Of a DNA stretch of 64,000 nucleotides, positions 1 to 9,396 are shown piece by piece (within the stretch, counting starts at the first letter, position 1; each line of letters starts with the position of its first letter). Source of the DNA: Micromonospora acroterricola. Lineage in GTDB: Bacteria; Actinomycetota; Actinomycetes; Mycobacteriales; Micromonosporaceae. The notes below the pieces were generated by a model. The model was given only the letters and a program-made list of their open reading frames with translations. It was not told where the DNA came from and searched no databases. The position numbers and the translations under genes were made by a program. The stretch covers positions 17,133-81,132 of the forward strand of contig NZ_QGKR01000231.1 of NCBI RefSeq assembly GCF_003172955.1. The letters are read 5' to 3'.

Positions 1-2149
1 TGCAGCCGGCGAGCAGTTGCGCCGCGAACGGGTCCTGGAGGGCGGCGTTCGCGCCGCCGGCGAGGGAGCCGGCGGGCGGGCGCGGCAGGTTCGGGTCGAG
101 CTGGTGGCCGAAGATCCGGCTGTGCTGGTTCTCCGCCGCGTGCTCGCCCCACCCGGTGACGTACGAGATGTTGAGCGCGTTGCGGCCGAAGATGTAGTCC
201 ATCGCCTGCACGGCGCCGTCGCGGTAGACGGCGTCGCGGGTCAGGTCGAAGGCGGTGGCCAGCACGACCGCGTTGTTGATGATGTTGCTGTTGGCGCCCC
301 AGAAGTAGCTGCTCTCGTCCCCGGGCATCGGCAGCCCGTACGCCTGCCGGCGCAGCTCGGCGAGGTACGCGTCGGCGGCGCCGGTGACCGAGGCGCGGAT
401 CCGGGCCAGGTCGGCGGCGGGCAGCCCGTTCGGCACGGTGGCCAGGTCGAGGCGGCCGAGCGCGGCGGTGCTCTGCCAGCCGAAGCCCTGCGGGGCGAAC
501 ACGTCGCCGGTGTGGTGCGGGGACGCGGTCAGGTCGGTCAGGTACGCCTGCGCGCCGGTGCTCAGGTACAGCTCGACGGCGGCCCAGTAGAACTCGTCGG
601 TGACGTTCGTGTCGTCGTACGCGCCGCCGCCGGTGCTGTCGCTGGGGCTGGCGTACACCGCGGGGTGCGCCTTGGCCGCGGCGTAGGCGGTCGTCGCGGC
701 GGTGGCGCAGCGGGCCGCGAACGCCGCGTCGTAGGGGGCGTAGAGCCGCGCGCACTGGGCGGCGGTGGCCGCCAGGTTGAGCGTGGCCGCGGTGGACGGC
801 GGGTGCAGCTCGCGGGGCTGCGGGTCGTCGTGCGGGGCGAGCGGCAGGCCGGTCCAGTTCCGGTCGTGGATTTTGTGGTGGACCATCCCGGCCAGCGGCT
901 TGCCGGCCGGCACCTGCATGCGCAGGAGGAACTCCAGTTCCCAGCGGGCCTCGTCGAGGATGTCCGGCACGCCGTTGTCGCGTTCGGGCACCCGCAGCGT
1001 GCCGTCGGCGAGACCGGCGCCGCCACCCGCCGTGACCGCCGTCCTGGTGCGCTCGAAGGTGTTCAGCAGCTGGTAGGTCGCGATTCCGCCGTTGACCACG
1101 TACTTGCCGTGGTCGCCCGCGTCGTACCACCCGCCGCGCACGTCCAGGGAGTAGTCGCAGACGCCCTGCTGGCAGGGCACGCTGGTGTCGCCCTGGTTGG
1201 GCGCCACCCCGAGGTGGCCGGCCGGTCGGGCGTACTCGTCGCCGATCAGGTGGCCGTCGATGGCGATGCCGCTGCGTTGGGCGTAGAAGAACTGGAGCGA
1301 GTCGGCGCGCAGCCGGTCGTAGAGGGTGCCGGAGATGTCGAACGGGTGGCTGGTCTCGCCGTCCACGGTGAGCGTCAGCCCGCTGCCCGCCGTGCGGTAG
1401 CCGGAGAAGTCGGCCGTGTGCACGTTCTGGCCGGAGGCGTCGTCGACGCCCCGGGCGGTGGTGGTGCCGCTGGCCAGGACCGTGCCGGCGGCCGAGCGCA
1501 GCTGCCAGGGCAGCGGCTCGGTGGCCTCGGTGACCACGGTGGCGTTCTTCGGCCCGCCGGGCAGGTAGCCCACCTGGTTGACCCGCACCCGTGGCCCGGT
1601 GTCCGGCTCGTACGGCTCGGGCGGCTCGCCGCCGCGCAGCGAGACGTCGTCCAGACAGACGGTCTGCGTCTCGGCGGCGCCCCCGACCTGGAAGATCAGC
1701 TGGGCGCCGGGGTTGTCGTCCGGGACGGTGAAGGTCTGCTCGACCCGCTGGGCGGTGGCGGTGGCGGTGGCGTCCACGGCGGCGTACGTGGTGTACGGGG
1801 CGCTGCCGAGCTGGAGGACGGCCTTGACCGCGGTACCGGGAGTGGCGGAGACGGCGAAGCCGAGGGTGTACTCGGCGCCGGCGACCAACGGCACACCGTC
1901 CTGGCCGATGCCGGCATCCCAGGGGTTGGCCAGCCCGCCGGGGACGGTGGTGCAGAGCCGGCCGTCGGTGACCGCGAGCGCGCCGGTGCCGAACGAGAAC
2001 CAGGGGCTCACCCCGGCACTGAAGTCGCCGTTGTCGATCTGCTCGGGGGCGTCCGGTGGCGGGTCGGCGGAGGCCGCGCCGGCGCCCGCGCCGGTGAGGG
2101 CCAGAGTGGTCGCCGCAGCCAGCAGGAGGCGGCGTCGGGATGGCGTCAC
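1..2149 (-). CDS. Secreted glycoside hydrolase family 9 cellulase, 3' end cut by window edge
   Basis: The 716 visible residues start at a GTG preceded by GGAAGGA. They begin with a twin-arginine-like/Sec signal peptide ([10 protein letters not shown]..., cleavage near ASA at about residue 28). A CBM4/9-type carbohydrate-binding module follows ([12 protein letters not shown], about 36-175), then an Ig-like cellulase N-terminal domain ([13 protein letters not shown], about 185-275), then the GH9 catalytic domain with the [12 protein letters not shown] motif carrying the catalytic aspartates and the histidine signature [13 protein letters not shown]. The C-terminal catalytic glutamate lies outside the window. 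The family hydrolyses beta-1,4-glucans outside the cell. A perfect CelR operator lies upstream, so induction by cello-oligosaccharides is likely. Product class is certain; endo versus processive mode is not decidable here. Confidence 0.95.
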   Translation of the reverse strand, partial: MTPSRRRLLLAAATTLALTGAGAGAASADPPPDAPEQIDNGDFSAGVSPWFSFGTGALAVTDGRLCTTVPGGLANPWDAGIGQDGVPLVAGAEYTLGFAVSATPGTAVKAVLQLGSAPYTTYAAVDATATATAQRVEQTFTVPDDNPGAQLIFQVGGAAETQTVCLDDVSLRGGEPPEPYEPDTGPRVRVNQVGYLPGGPKNATVVTEATEPLPWQLRSAAGTVLASGTTTARGVDDASGQNVHTADFSGYRTAGSGLTLTVDGETSHPFDISGTLYDRLRADSLQFFYAQRSGIAIDGHLIGDEYARPAGHLGVAPNQGDTSVPCQQGVCDYSLDVRGGWYDAGDHGKYVVNGGIATYQLLNTFERTRTAVTAGGGAGLADGTLRVPERDNGVPDILDEARWELEFLLRMQVPAGKPLAGMVHHKIHDRNWTGLPLAPHDDPQPRELHPPSTAATLNLAATAAQCARLYAPYDAAFAARCATAATTAYAAAKAHPAVYASPSDSTGGGAYDDTNVTDEFYWAAVELYLSTGAQAYLTDLTASPHHTGDVFAPQGFGWQSTAALGRLDLATVPNGLPAADLARIRASVTGAADAYLAELRRQAYGLPMPGDESSYFWGANSNIINNAVVLATAFDLTRDAVYRDGAVQAMDYIFGRNALNISYVTGWGEHAAENQHSRIFGHQLDPNLPRPPAGSLAGGANAALQDPFAAQLLAGC

Positions 2150-2197
2150 GGGGAGTCCTTCCGGGACGGTACGGGGACGGGTGTGGTGGTGGTGACC

Positions 2198-2211
2198 TGG
2201 GAGCGCTCCCA
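2198..2211. promoter_or_regulatory. CelR/CebR-type operator
   Basis: The sequence TGGGAGCGCTCCCA is a perfect 14-bp palindrome identical to the operator known for the LacI-family cellulase repressor CelR of Thermobifida and CebR of Streptomyces. It lies 49 bp before the GTG of the GH9 cellulase and just downstream of its likely promoter, a position suited to repression. Confidence 0.9.
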
Positions 2212-2223
2212 AGTATCGGCTCG

Positions 2224-2252
2224 ATGTTTCCAGCGAAGGCGCGCCGTGTCAA
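2224..2252 (-). promoter_or_regulatory. Likely promoter of the GH9 cellulase
   Basis: On the minus strand a perfect -35 TTGACA (2252-2247) is followed after 17 bp by AAACAT (2229-2224). Transcription would start near 2217, placing the CelR box at about +6 to +19. Confidence 0.5.
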
Positions 2253-2420
2253 TCGATCCGACTGGATGGCTTTCGACGTCCGACGAGGGCGGCGGCTCGG
2301 CACGACACCGGACCGGGGGACTGCGACGCGCGGGGCGGGTACGTGAGATTCGCCGCGCCACGCGCCGCCGTCCTGATCTCCTAGAGACAACTGCGCCCTT
2401 CGCCTGGCAGGCTGCCTCCC

Positions 2421-3146
2421 ATGACCCTGAAGCTGCGTTCCGTGGGAACGAGCGACCGTGGGCTGATCCGCAGCGGAAACCAGGACGCCCTGCACGCCGG
2501 CGCCTGGCTCGTCGCCGTCGCCGACGGCATGGGCGGGATGGCCGCCGGCGACCTCGCCAGCGCCCTCACCATCGACGCGATCGCCCCGCTGGATGTGGAG
2601 ACTCCCGAGGACGCCCTGGTGGCCGCGCTCCAGGGTGGCATCGCGCTGGCCACCGCCCGGATCCGCCAGGCGGTCACGGAGGATCCCGAGCGCCAGGGCA
2701 TGGGCACCACGCTGACCGCCCTGCTCTTCGCCCGTACCGGCAGCTGCCTTGCTCTCGCCCACGTCGGCGACTCGCGGGCCTACCTGCTCCGCGAGGGGGT
2801 GCTCAAGCAGGTCACCCGGGACGACACCTTCGTCCAGATGCTGGTGGACCAGGGCGTGATCACCGCGGACCAGGCCAGCAGCCACCCGCGCCGCGCGGTG
2901 GTCACCCAGGCGTTGCAGGGCGACGACGTCTCCCCGTCGTACGCGACGATGGTGCCCCGGGCCGGCGACCGGTGGCTGCTGTGCAGCGACGGTCTCTCCA
3001 ACGTGGTCCGCCCGGACACCCTCGCCGAGGTCCTCACCGGCTACCCCGACCGGGCCGCCTGCGCCGGCAAGCTGATCGACCTGGCGCTGCACGCCGGCGG
3101 GCCGGACAACGTCACCGTGGTGGTGGCCGACGTGGTGGAGGAGTAA
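2421..3146 (+). CDS. PP2C-family protein serine/threonine phosphatase
   Basis: This 241-residue protein is a single PP2C (PPM) domain with the metal-binding motifs in order: SGNQDA near residue 18, VADGMGGM near 32, HVGDSRAYL near 114, and the C-terminal GPDNVTVVVADV. It would dephosphorylate serine/threonine phosphoproteins, opposing Hanks-type kinases, using two Mn/Mg ions. There is no signal peptide or membrane segment, so it is cytosolic and lacks the transmembrane tail of PstP. It is not next to a kinase or FHA gene here. It converges on the hrpB locus with only 6 bp between. Confidence 0.92.
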   Translation: MTLKLRSVGTSDRGLIRSGNQDALHAGAWLVAVADGMGGMAAGDLASALTIDAIAPLDVETPEDALVAALQGGIALATARIRQAVTEDPERQGMGTTLTALLFARTGSCLALAHVGDSRAYLLREGVLKQVTRDDTFVQMLVDQGVITADQASSHPRRAVVTQALQGDDVSPSYATMVPRAGDRWLLCSDGLSNVVRPDTLAEVLTGYPDRAACAGKLIDLALHAGGPDNVTVVVADVVEE

Positions 3147-3152
3147 CCGGCC

Positions 3153-5515
3153 TCAGCGCCGGCGTGGTGTGGCGTGCCGGGTGGGCGTCGCGGTCGCCGG
3201 GTCCTCCGGCCAGGGGTGCCGGGGGTAACGGCCGCGCAGCTCCGAGCGGACCTGCGGGTAGCCGGTACGCCAGAACGACGCCAGGTCGGCCGTGACCGCC
3301 ACCGGCCGCCCGGCGGGGGACAGCAGGTGCAGCAGCACCGGCACCCGGCCGCCGGCGATGCGCGGGGCCGCCGGCCAGCCGAACGTCTCCTGGAGCTTCA
3401 CGGCCAGTACCGGCGCCGCCGGGTCGGCGTAGTCCACCCGGACCCGCGAACCGCTCGGCACGGCGATCCGCTCGGGGGCCAGCTCGTCCAGCTGGGCGGC
3501 CTGTGCCCACGGCAGCAGCCGGCGCAGCGCGGAGGCCACGTCCACCCGGGCCAGGTCGGCGCGGCGCCGGGCGGCGGAGAGCTCCGGGCCCAGCCAGGTC
3601 GGCGCGGCGGCGAGCAGCGCCTCGTCGCCCACGTCCGGCCACGGCGCGCCGAGGTGGTGCCGGCTGAACGCCAGCCGCTCGCGCAGGGCCCGGGCCGCCG
3701 GCGTCCAGGACAGCATCCCCAGCCCCTCCTGGCGCAGGCCGGTCAGCAGTGCCGCCGCCACCTCCGCCCGGTCCGGGCGGTCCAGCCGCCGCTCCCGCAG
3801 CTCGATCGCCCCCAGCCGGGTCACCTCCCGGGCCACCACGTCCCCGTCGGCCCAACCGACCTCCCGGAGCGTGGACAGCAGCGGGCCGGCCGCCTCCCGG
3901 GCCGTCGCCTCGTCCACCGGCGTGGCGCGGCGGATCCGGGCCGACGGCGCGCCGGGGGTGCGGTCCGCGACGGCCACCGCCAGCCAGTCGGACCCGGTCA
4001 GCCCCGACCCGGGCGCCAGCTCCGCGGCGGTCCCACCGGTCATCAGGTACGCCGAACCGCCCGGCCGCCGCACGCGGGCCAGCCGTTCGGGGTACGCCAG
4101 CCCGACCAGCAGCCCGGCGGCCAGGTCGTCAGCAAGCCCACCGGAGCCGGCACGCCCCGCGGAGCCGAGAGCCACAGCTCGGCCGGCTTCCACGACGGAG
4201 CTGGCACGTCGCCCGGTCTCCGAGGCGCGCCCGCCGGCCGGATCACCCCGCGGGGGCGGGCCATCGCCGCCGCCGGTGGCGGGTCGGGCAGCGCGAGACC
4301 GACACCGTCCGGCTGGCCCCAGGCGGCCAGCTCCAGCGCGAAGCCGGTCAGGTCGGCGGTGGCGATCTCCGGCTCCGGCCGGGCCGGCAGCCGCTCGTGC
4401 GTCGCCGCGGACCAGCAGCGGTAGACGTAACCGGGGGCCTCCCGGCCGGCCCGGCCGGCCCGCTGGGTGGCGGCGGCTCGGGAGACCGGCACGGTGACCA
4501 GCGCGCCGAGCCCGCGGGCCAGGTCGGTGCGGGGGACCCGGGACAGCCCGGCGTCGACCACCACCCGCACGCCGGGCACGGTCAGGCTGGTCTCGGCCAG
4601 CGCGGTGGCCAGCACCACGCGGCGTCGACCAGCGGCGGCTGTGCCGCCTGTCGCGTCGGCGATCCGGAGCGGTCGTGGGCGCAGGGCCGCGTCCTGCTCG
4701 GCGCCGCGCTGCCGGCCGTGCAGCGGCAGCAACTCGACGGAGTCCCGCAGATCGGCCAGCCGGCTGGCGACCGCCGCGATCTCCCCGGCACCGGGGAGGA
4801 AGACCAGCACGTCCCCGTCCCGCTCGCGCAGCGCCCGGCGGACGGTGGCCGCCACGTGGTCGAGCAGGCCCCGGTCCACCGGCCCGGCCCCGGGCGGGGC
4901 GATCCGCCGCGCTGGCGGCGCCCAGATCCGCTGCACCGGGTGCAGTGCCGACTCGGCGCGGACGACCGGGGCCGGGGTGGGCCCGCCGAGCAGCGCGGCG
5001 AACCGGTCGGTGTCCGGGGTGGCCGACATCGCCAGCAGCAACAGGTCCGGCCGGAGGGTGGCGCGTGCCTCCACCGTGAAGGCCAGCGCGAGATCGGCGT
5101 CGAGGTGCCGCTCGTGGCACTCGTCGAGCAGCACCGCGTCGGTGCCGGGCAGCTCCGGGTCGTGGTGCAGCCGGCGGACCAGCAGGCCGGTGGTGACCAC
5201 CTCCACCCGGGTGTTCGGGCCGATCCGGCGCTCGCCGCGTACCGCGTAGCCGACCCGGTCGCCCACCCGCTCGCCGAGCAGCTCGGCCATCCGCCGGGCG
5301 GCGGCGCGGGCGGCCACCCGGCGGGGTTGCGCGATCACCACCCGGCCGGTGACCCGGTCGGCCACGGCCAGCGGAGCCAGGGTGGTCTTGCCGGTGCCCG
5401 GCGGTGCCACCAGGACGCCGGCGCCGGCCGCGTCGAGCGCCGCGATCAGCGCCGGCAGCACCGGGCGTACCGGCAGGTCCAGGGTTACGTCGGAGAGCAC
5501 GGCCCAGTCTCGCAC
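3153..5515 (-). pseudogene. hrpB: ATP-dependent RNA helicase HrpB, frameshifted with internal loss
   Basis: The N-terminal part (5515 to about 4260) has the DEAH helicase core: PPGTGKTT, LLDECHER, SATPD, and the QRAGRAGR motif VI. The C-terminal part (about 4140 to 3153) is in a different frame and carries the typical HrpB tail, from GLLVGLAYPERLARVR through VPSGSRVRVDY to ELRGRYPRHPWPED. Between PDPPPAAAMAR and GLLVGLAY only about 48 residues could fit, versus about 100 in E. coli HrpB as I recall it, and they do not resemble the usual helical ratchet domain. So sequence has been lost and the frame changed. Read unshifted, the first frame ends at 4043 (490 residues). The gene could be a true pseudogene or the site of a sequencing or assembly error. 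Confidence 0.8.
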
Positions 5516-5528
5516 CGGCCCGGGCCGC

Positions 5529-5729
5529 TCAGCGGCGGCGGACCTCGTCGAGCCCGTGCAGGAAGGTCCGCCAGGTCGACGGGTCGAAGGCGAGCACCGG
5601 ACCGGACCGGTCCTTGCTGTCCCGGACGGCGACCTGCCCGTCGGCTGTCGCGACCTCCACGCAGTTGCCGTTGCCGCTGCTGCGCGTGCTGGTGCGCCAG
5701 TCCGCCCGGGTCAGGTCGTGCGCCGTCAT
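5529..5729 (-). CDS. DUF397 domain protein
   Basis: This is a 66-residue DUF397 protein with the family hallmarks W-R-T-S-T-R-S-S-G-N-G-N-C-V-E-V and VAVRDSKDRSGPVLAFDPSTW. In actinomycetes such proteins lie next to XRE/DUF5753 regulators; the pairs have been compared to toxin-antitoxin or signalling pairs (Scr1/BldB-like). The ATG at 5729 is preceded by GAGAGG at good spacing and gives the usual MTAHDLTRADW start. A GTG at 5774 would overlap the stop of the upstream regulator by 4 bp (GTGA) and add 15 arginine-rich residues; that longer form is possible. Confidence 0.85.
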   Translation of the reverse strand: MTAHDLTRADWRTSTRSSGNGNCVEVATADGQVAVRDSKDRSGPVLAFDPSTWRTFLHGLDEVRRR

Positions 5730-5770
5730 CCGCGGTACCTCTCGTCTGCGTCGGCGTGCCGCAGACGCGG

Positions 5771-6637
5771 TCACGCACAGTTACGAGAAGCCTGCTCGAG
5801 GCGGGTCAACGACGCCGCCGGATCGAGCGCCATCCGGCACAGCTCCTCGTGCAGAAGGCTATACCGGAGCACCTGGTCGGCATCCTCCAGAGCCAGCCCC
5901 ATCGAGAGGTTATCCAGGTAAACCACGGAAGCGTCGGCGGTGTCGGCGAAGTTGAGGATCACGTACGGGGTGCTCATCGCCGGGTGCCCGCCGGACGCGA
6001 ACGGAAGTACCTGGATTGTCACGTTGGGTAGTTGTGCGATCTGACTCATGTGGATCAGTTGCTGGGCCATCACGGCGCTGCCGCCGACCGGACGCAACAG
6101 CACCGCCTCGTTGAGCACCACCGACAACTGGACCGGGTCGTCGCGGCGCAGCACCTCCTGCCGGTGCAGCCGGGCGGCCACCTTGCGCTCCAGGCCGTCC
6201 TCGCCGGCGGTACGCCGGTAGATCTCCCGGGCGTACGCCTCGGTCTGGAGCAGTCCGGGCACCGACTCGGCCTCGTACGTGCGCAGCGCCGCCGCCTCGG
6301 CCTCCAGCCCGACGTAGAACTCGAACCACTCGGGCAGCACGTCGCTGTAGTTCTGCCACCAGCCCCGCTGCTGGGCGCCCCGGGCGATCTCGATCAGCGC
6401 CTCGGCGTCCGCCCCGGTCACCTGGTAGAGCGCGAGCGCCGCCCGGACGTCGCGCGGCTTGATGCCGATCTGCGCGTTCTCGATCCGGGAGAGGTTGCTC
6501 TTGGACATGTCGAGTTGGCGGGCCGCCACATCGAGGGTCATGCCCGCGCGTTCCCGGAGTTGGCGCAGCTCGCGGGCAATGCGTCGGCGGCGCACGGTCG
6601 GGCTGGCGGTGGGCCGAATGGCGGGGGTGGCGGTCAC
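5771..6637 (-). CDS. XRE-family regulator with DUF5753 domain
   Basis: The 288-residue protein has an N-terminal helix-turn-helix (RRRRIARELRQLRERAGMT, about residues 17-75, with MSKSNLSRIENAQ as recognition helix). A DUF5753 domain follows (YVGLEAEAAALRTYEAE, VPGLLQTEAYAR, AGGHPAMSTPYVIL). This architecture is the Scr1-type regulator of actinomycetes, usually paired with DUF397 as here. It probably binds DNA in the divergent region upstream, where an inverted repeat is present at 6685-6710. Start is a GTG at 6637. Confidence 0.92.
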   Translation of the reverse strand: MTATPAIRPTASPTVRRRRIARELRQLRERAGMTLDVAARQLDMSKSNLSRIENAQIGIKPRDVRAALALYQVTGADAEALIEIARGAQQRGWWQNYSDVLPEWFEFYVGLEAEAAALRTYEAESVPGLLQTEAYAREIYRRTAGEDGLERKVAARLHRQEVLRRDDPVQLSVVLNEAVLLRPVGGSAVMAQQLIHMSQIAQLPNVTIQVLPFASGGHPAMSTPYVILNFADTADASVVYLDNLSMGLALEDADQVLRYSLLHEELCRMALDPAASLTRLEQASRNCA

Positions 6638-6684
6638 CGTCCGAGTCTGTCACGACAAGATCCGCAGGTCGCGCCTGCACGGAG

Positions 6685-6710
6685 TGCAACTTTCAAATCT
6701 GGGAGTTGCA
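6685..6710. promoter_or_regulatory. Inverted repeat, candidate operator of the XRE/DUF5753 gene
   Basis: TGCAACT and AGTTGCA face each other across a 12-bp A+T-richer spacer, 48 bp upstream of the regulator start and 72 bp upstream of the divergent gene. Position suggests autoregulation; the link is inference. Confidence 0.4.
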
Positions 6711-6781
6711 TTGCGGTAGCTGTCGGTGCATCCTTTCCCGGTCGCGATCACTGTGGACACACACCCGTGCGGGAGGACCGT

Positions 6782-8806
6782 TTGCTCATCGCCGACGAGT
6801 TCTTCCTGATCGCTCACAACGACAGTCGTGGCAAGGCGAAGCTCCATCCGGCCGCGACCGGTCTCGGGCTGGCCGGCGGGCTGCTCGGCGAGCTGATCCT
6901 CTATGGACACATCACGGTCTCGGGCGGTCAGGTCACGGTCATCGACCGGCGCCCCCCGGGCGACGCGCTGGCGCACACCGTGCTCGACCAGTTGGTCGGC
7001 GAGTCGCAGCACCAGGCGGTCGGCACCTGGCTCAGCTTCCTGGCGCAGAGCGCGACGACCTCAGTGGGGGAGCGGCTGGCCCGGGCCGGCATGCTGCGCC
7101 GGCAGGAGACCCGCCGGCTGCTGCGCACCTCCGTCAGCTACCTGCCGATCGACCTCAACGCGGTGGCCTGGCCGGCCACCCGGCTGCGGGCACTGCTGGA
7201 CCGGCCGGACCCGCCGAGCGTCCCGGACGCCCTGCTGCTCGGCCTGGTCGTGGCCGCGGGGCTGACCCGCGAGGTGTTGTGGAGCGCCGGCCCCCGCGCG
7301 CACCACCGGCTGAACGTCCTCATCCCCGCGCTGCCGGCGCCCCTGAAGGAACTCGTCGGGCACACCGAGGCCGCCGTCGGCGCCGCCGCGCCGCTGACCG
7401 TGGTGGCCGGTGTCGTCACCACCGGCTACGGCGTGATCGGGGTGACCGGCATTCCGCTGGCCTTCCTGGTGGTCGCCGCGGTGCTCGCCCTGTTCTCGGT
7501 GGGCTACGTGGCGATGTCGCGCCGGGTGGAGAACGCCGGCGCCTTCTACGCCTACATCTCCCGGGGCCTGGGCCGGCCGGCCGGCGTGGGCGCCGCCTGG
7601 GTGGCGCTGATCGCGTACAACGCGCTCCAGGTCGGGCTCTACGGCACCATCGGCGTCGCCGCCGAGCCGGTGCTCGACCGGATCTTCGGGGGGCACCCGC
7701 ACTGGGCGGTCGTGGCCCTGGTGGCGTGGGCGCTGGTCGCCCTGCTCGGCCTGCTCCGGGTCGACATCAACGGCCTGGTGCTCGCGGCGCTGCTGGTCGC
7801 CGAGATCGTGGTGATCCTCATCTTCGACCTGGGACAGCTCGGCAACCCGGCCGGCGGCGAGGTCAGCTTCACCTCGTTCTCGCCGGACAACCTCTTCGTG
7901 CCCGGCGTGGGCGCGGTGCTGGTGCTGGCCATCCTCGGGTTCGTCGGCTTCGAGTCCGCGGTGGTGTTCAGCGAGGAGAGCAAGGACCCGAAGCGGACGG
8001 TGCCGCTGGCCACGTACCTCTCGGTGGTGATCATCGCCGCCCTGTACGCGCTCTCCTCCTGGACCATGGCCGTCGCCGTCGGGCCGGACCAGATCGTCGC
8101 CGCGGCCGGCGAGCAGAGCGTCGGGCTGATCTTCAACCTGGCGGCCGAGCACCTGGGCGACACCGCCGTCACCATCGGCCAGGCGCTCTTCCTGACCTCG
8201 GTGCTGGCCGCGATGATCTCCTTCCACAACACCACGGCCCGCTACACGTTCGCGCTCGGTAGGGAGCGGGTGCTGCCGGCGGTGTTCGGGCAGACCTCGC
8301 CGCGCAGCGGCGCCCCGCGGGCCGCCTCCGTGGCGCAGAGCGTCTTCGGCCTGCTGGTCATCCTGCTGTACGCGATCAACGGCTGGGACCCGGTGGTCAA
8401 GCTGTTCTTCTGGGGCGGCACCACCGGCGGGTTCGGGGTGCTGCTGCTGATCGCCACCACCTCGGTGGCGGTGATCGCCTACTTCGTCCGCTCCGGCGGC
8501 GGCGAGACGCTCTGGCGGCGGGCCATCGCGCCCGGCCTGGCCACCGCCGCGCTCTTCGTGATCATCTGGCTGGCCGTGTCGAACTTCGCCGACCTGCTCG
8601 GCGTCGCGCCGGACTCCTCCCTGCGCTGGGCGCTGCCCGCGGTGTACCCGGTGGCGGCCGCGCTGGGCGTCGGCTGGGCGCTGGTGCTGCGCAACAGCCG
8701 CCCGGACACGTACGCCCGGATCGGCCTCGGCGCGGCGAGCGCCGCCGCCGCCGTGCGGCCGGCGGACCAGCCGCCGGCGCCCGCCGCAACGGAGGTGCCC
8801 CGATGA
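6782..8806 (+). CDS. GPP34-like domain fused in frame to an APC-family permease
   Basis: The 674-residue reading frame begins at TTG 6782 (RBS GGGAGGA). Residues 1 to about 201 are a GPP34/GOLPH3-like protein: LLIADEFFLIAHND, LHPAATGLGLAGGLLGELIL, ending at ELVGHTEAAVGAA, which is nearly the usual C-terminus of this subfamily. From about residue 202 the frame continues as APLTVVAGVVTTGYGVIGVT, the middle of TM1 of an APC amino-acid/polyamine permease, then runs to the end of a permease with some 11 further membrane segments, including SFHNTTARYTFALGRERVLP. The permease lacks its N-terminal tail and first half of TM1. A junction at a GCCGCC repeat near 7390 suggests a deletion joining two genes; function of the chimera is doubtful. 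Overlaps the GNAT start by 4 bp. Confidence 0.85.
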   Translation: MLIADEFFLIAHNDSRGKAKLHPAATGLGLAGGLLGELILYGHITVSGGQVTVIDRRPPGDALAHTVLDQLVGESQHQAVGTWLSFLAQSATTSVGERLARAGMLRRQETRRLLRTSVSYLPIDLNAVAWPATRLRALLDRPDPPSVPDALLLGLVVAAGLTREVLWSAGPRAHHRLNVLIPALPAPLKELVGHTEAAVGAAAPLTVVAGVVTTGYGVIGVTGIPLAFLVVAAVLALFSVGYVAMSRRVENAGAFYAYISRGLGRPAGVGAAWVALIAYNALQVGLYGTIGVAAEPVLDRIFGGHPHWAVVALVAWALVALLGLLRVDINGLVLAALLVAEIVVILIFDLGQLGNPAGGEVSFTSFSPDNLFVPGVGAVLVLAILGFVGFESAVVFSEESKDPKRTVPLATYLSVVIIAALYALSSWTMAVAVGPDQIVAAAGEQSVGLIFNLAAEHLGDTAVTIGQALFLTSVLAAMISFHNTTARYTFALGRERVLPAVFGQTSPRSGAPRAASVAQSVFGLLVILLYAINGWDPVVKLFFWGGTTGGFGVLLLIATTSVAVIAYFVRSGGGETLWRRAIAPGLATAALFVIIWLAVSNFADLLGVAPDSSLRWALPAVYPVAAALGVGWALVLRNSRPDTYARIGLGAASAAAAVRPADQPPAPAATEVPR

Positions 8807-9393
8807 GTGTGGCCATCGAACGGCTGGGACGGGACGACACCGCGCTGGTGGCTGGCCGCATCGCCGAGGCGTTCACCGCGCTGGAGGTGACGCGCTGGTT
8901 GGTGCCCGACGCGAGCAAGCGGGAGGCCGTGCTGGCCGGGGACTTCGAGATCCTGGTCGGGCACGCGATGCGACACGGCCTCGTCCACGCCACTTCGGAC
9001 CGGGCCGCGGTCGCGGTCTGGTTCCCGTCGGTCGGCGAGCCGCCCGCGCCGCCGGCCAACTACGACGCCCGGCTCGCCGCCGCCTGCGGTGAGTGGACCG
9101 ACCGGTTCCAGCATCTCGACGAGCTGTTCGAGGCCAACCACCCGCATTCGGATCACCACCACCTGGCCTTCCTGGCGACCGAGCCGGGCCGCCAGGGGCA
9201 GGGGCTGGGCACCGCGCTGCTGGCGCACCACCACGCCTGGCTGGACGAGAACGGGATGCCGGCCTACCTGGAGGCGAGCAGCCCTCGCAGCCGGGACCTG
9301 TACGCGCGGCACGGCTACCGGGCCGGCGAGCCGTTCCGGGTGCCCGATGGCACGCCGTTCTGGCCGATGTGGCGGGAGCCGGCGGGCCGCTGA
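8803..9393 (+). CDS. GNAT-family N-acetyltransferase
   Basis: This 196-residue protein has a GNAT fold. The acetyl-CoA loop is EPGRQGQGLGTALLAHH (about residues 127-143), followed by the beta-5/alpha-4 region AYLEASSPRSRDLYARHGYR. Substrate cannot be told. Its ATG overlaps the stop of the preceding permease frame (ATGA), so the two are translationally coupled. This suggests the permease half and the acetyltransferase form one ancestral unit, as found for some amine or antibiotic transport loci (inference). Confidence 0.9.
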   Translation: MSVAIERLGRDDTALVAGRIAEAFTALEVTRWLVPDASKREAVLAGDFEILVGHAMRHGLVHATSDRAAVAVWFPSVGEPPAPPANYDARLAAACGEWTDRFQHLDELFEANHPHSDHHHLAFLATEPGRQGQGLGTALLAHHHAWLDENGMPAYLEASSPRSRDLYARHGYRAGEPFRVPDGTPFWPMWREPAGR

Positions 9394-9396
9394 CCG

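Noticed and set aside
17..3295. A 1,092-codon open frame on the plus strand across the cellulase and PP2C genes
   Set aside because: It is antisense to the GH9 gene, low-complexity Arg/Gly/Val-rich, and typical of spurious frames in GC-rich DNA.
3153..4270. Reading the C-terminal half of hrpB as an independent gene
   Set aside because: It begins within a helicase domain and has no start or RBS; the two halves match one HrpB protein.
3749..6031. A 760-codon plus-strand frame over hrpB and the DUF397 gene
   Set aside because: Antisense to clear HrpB motifs; composition is Pro/Arg-rich noise.
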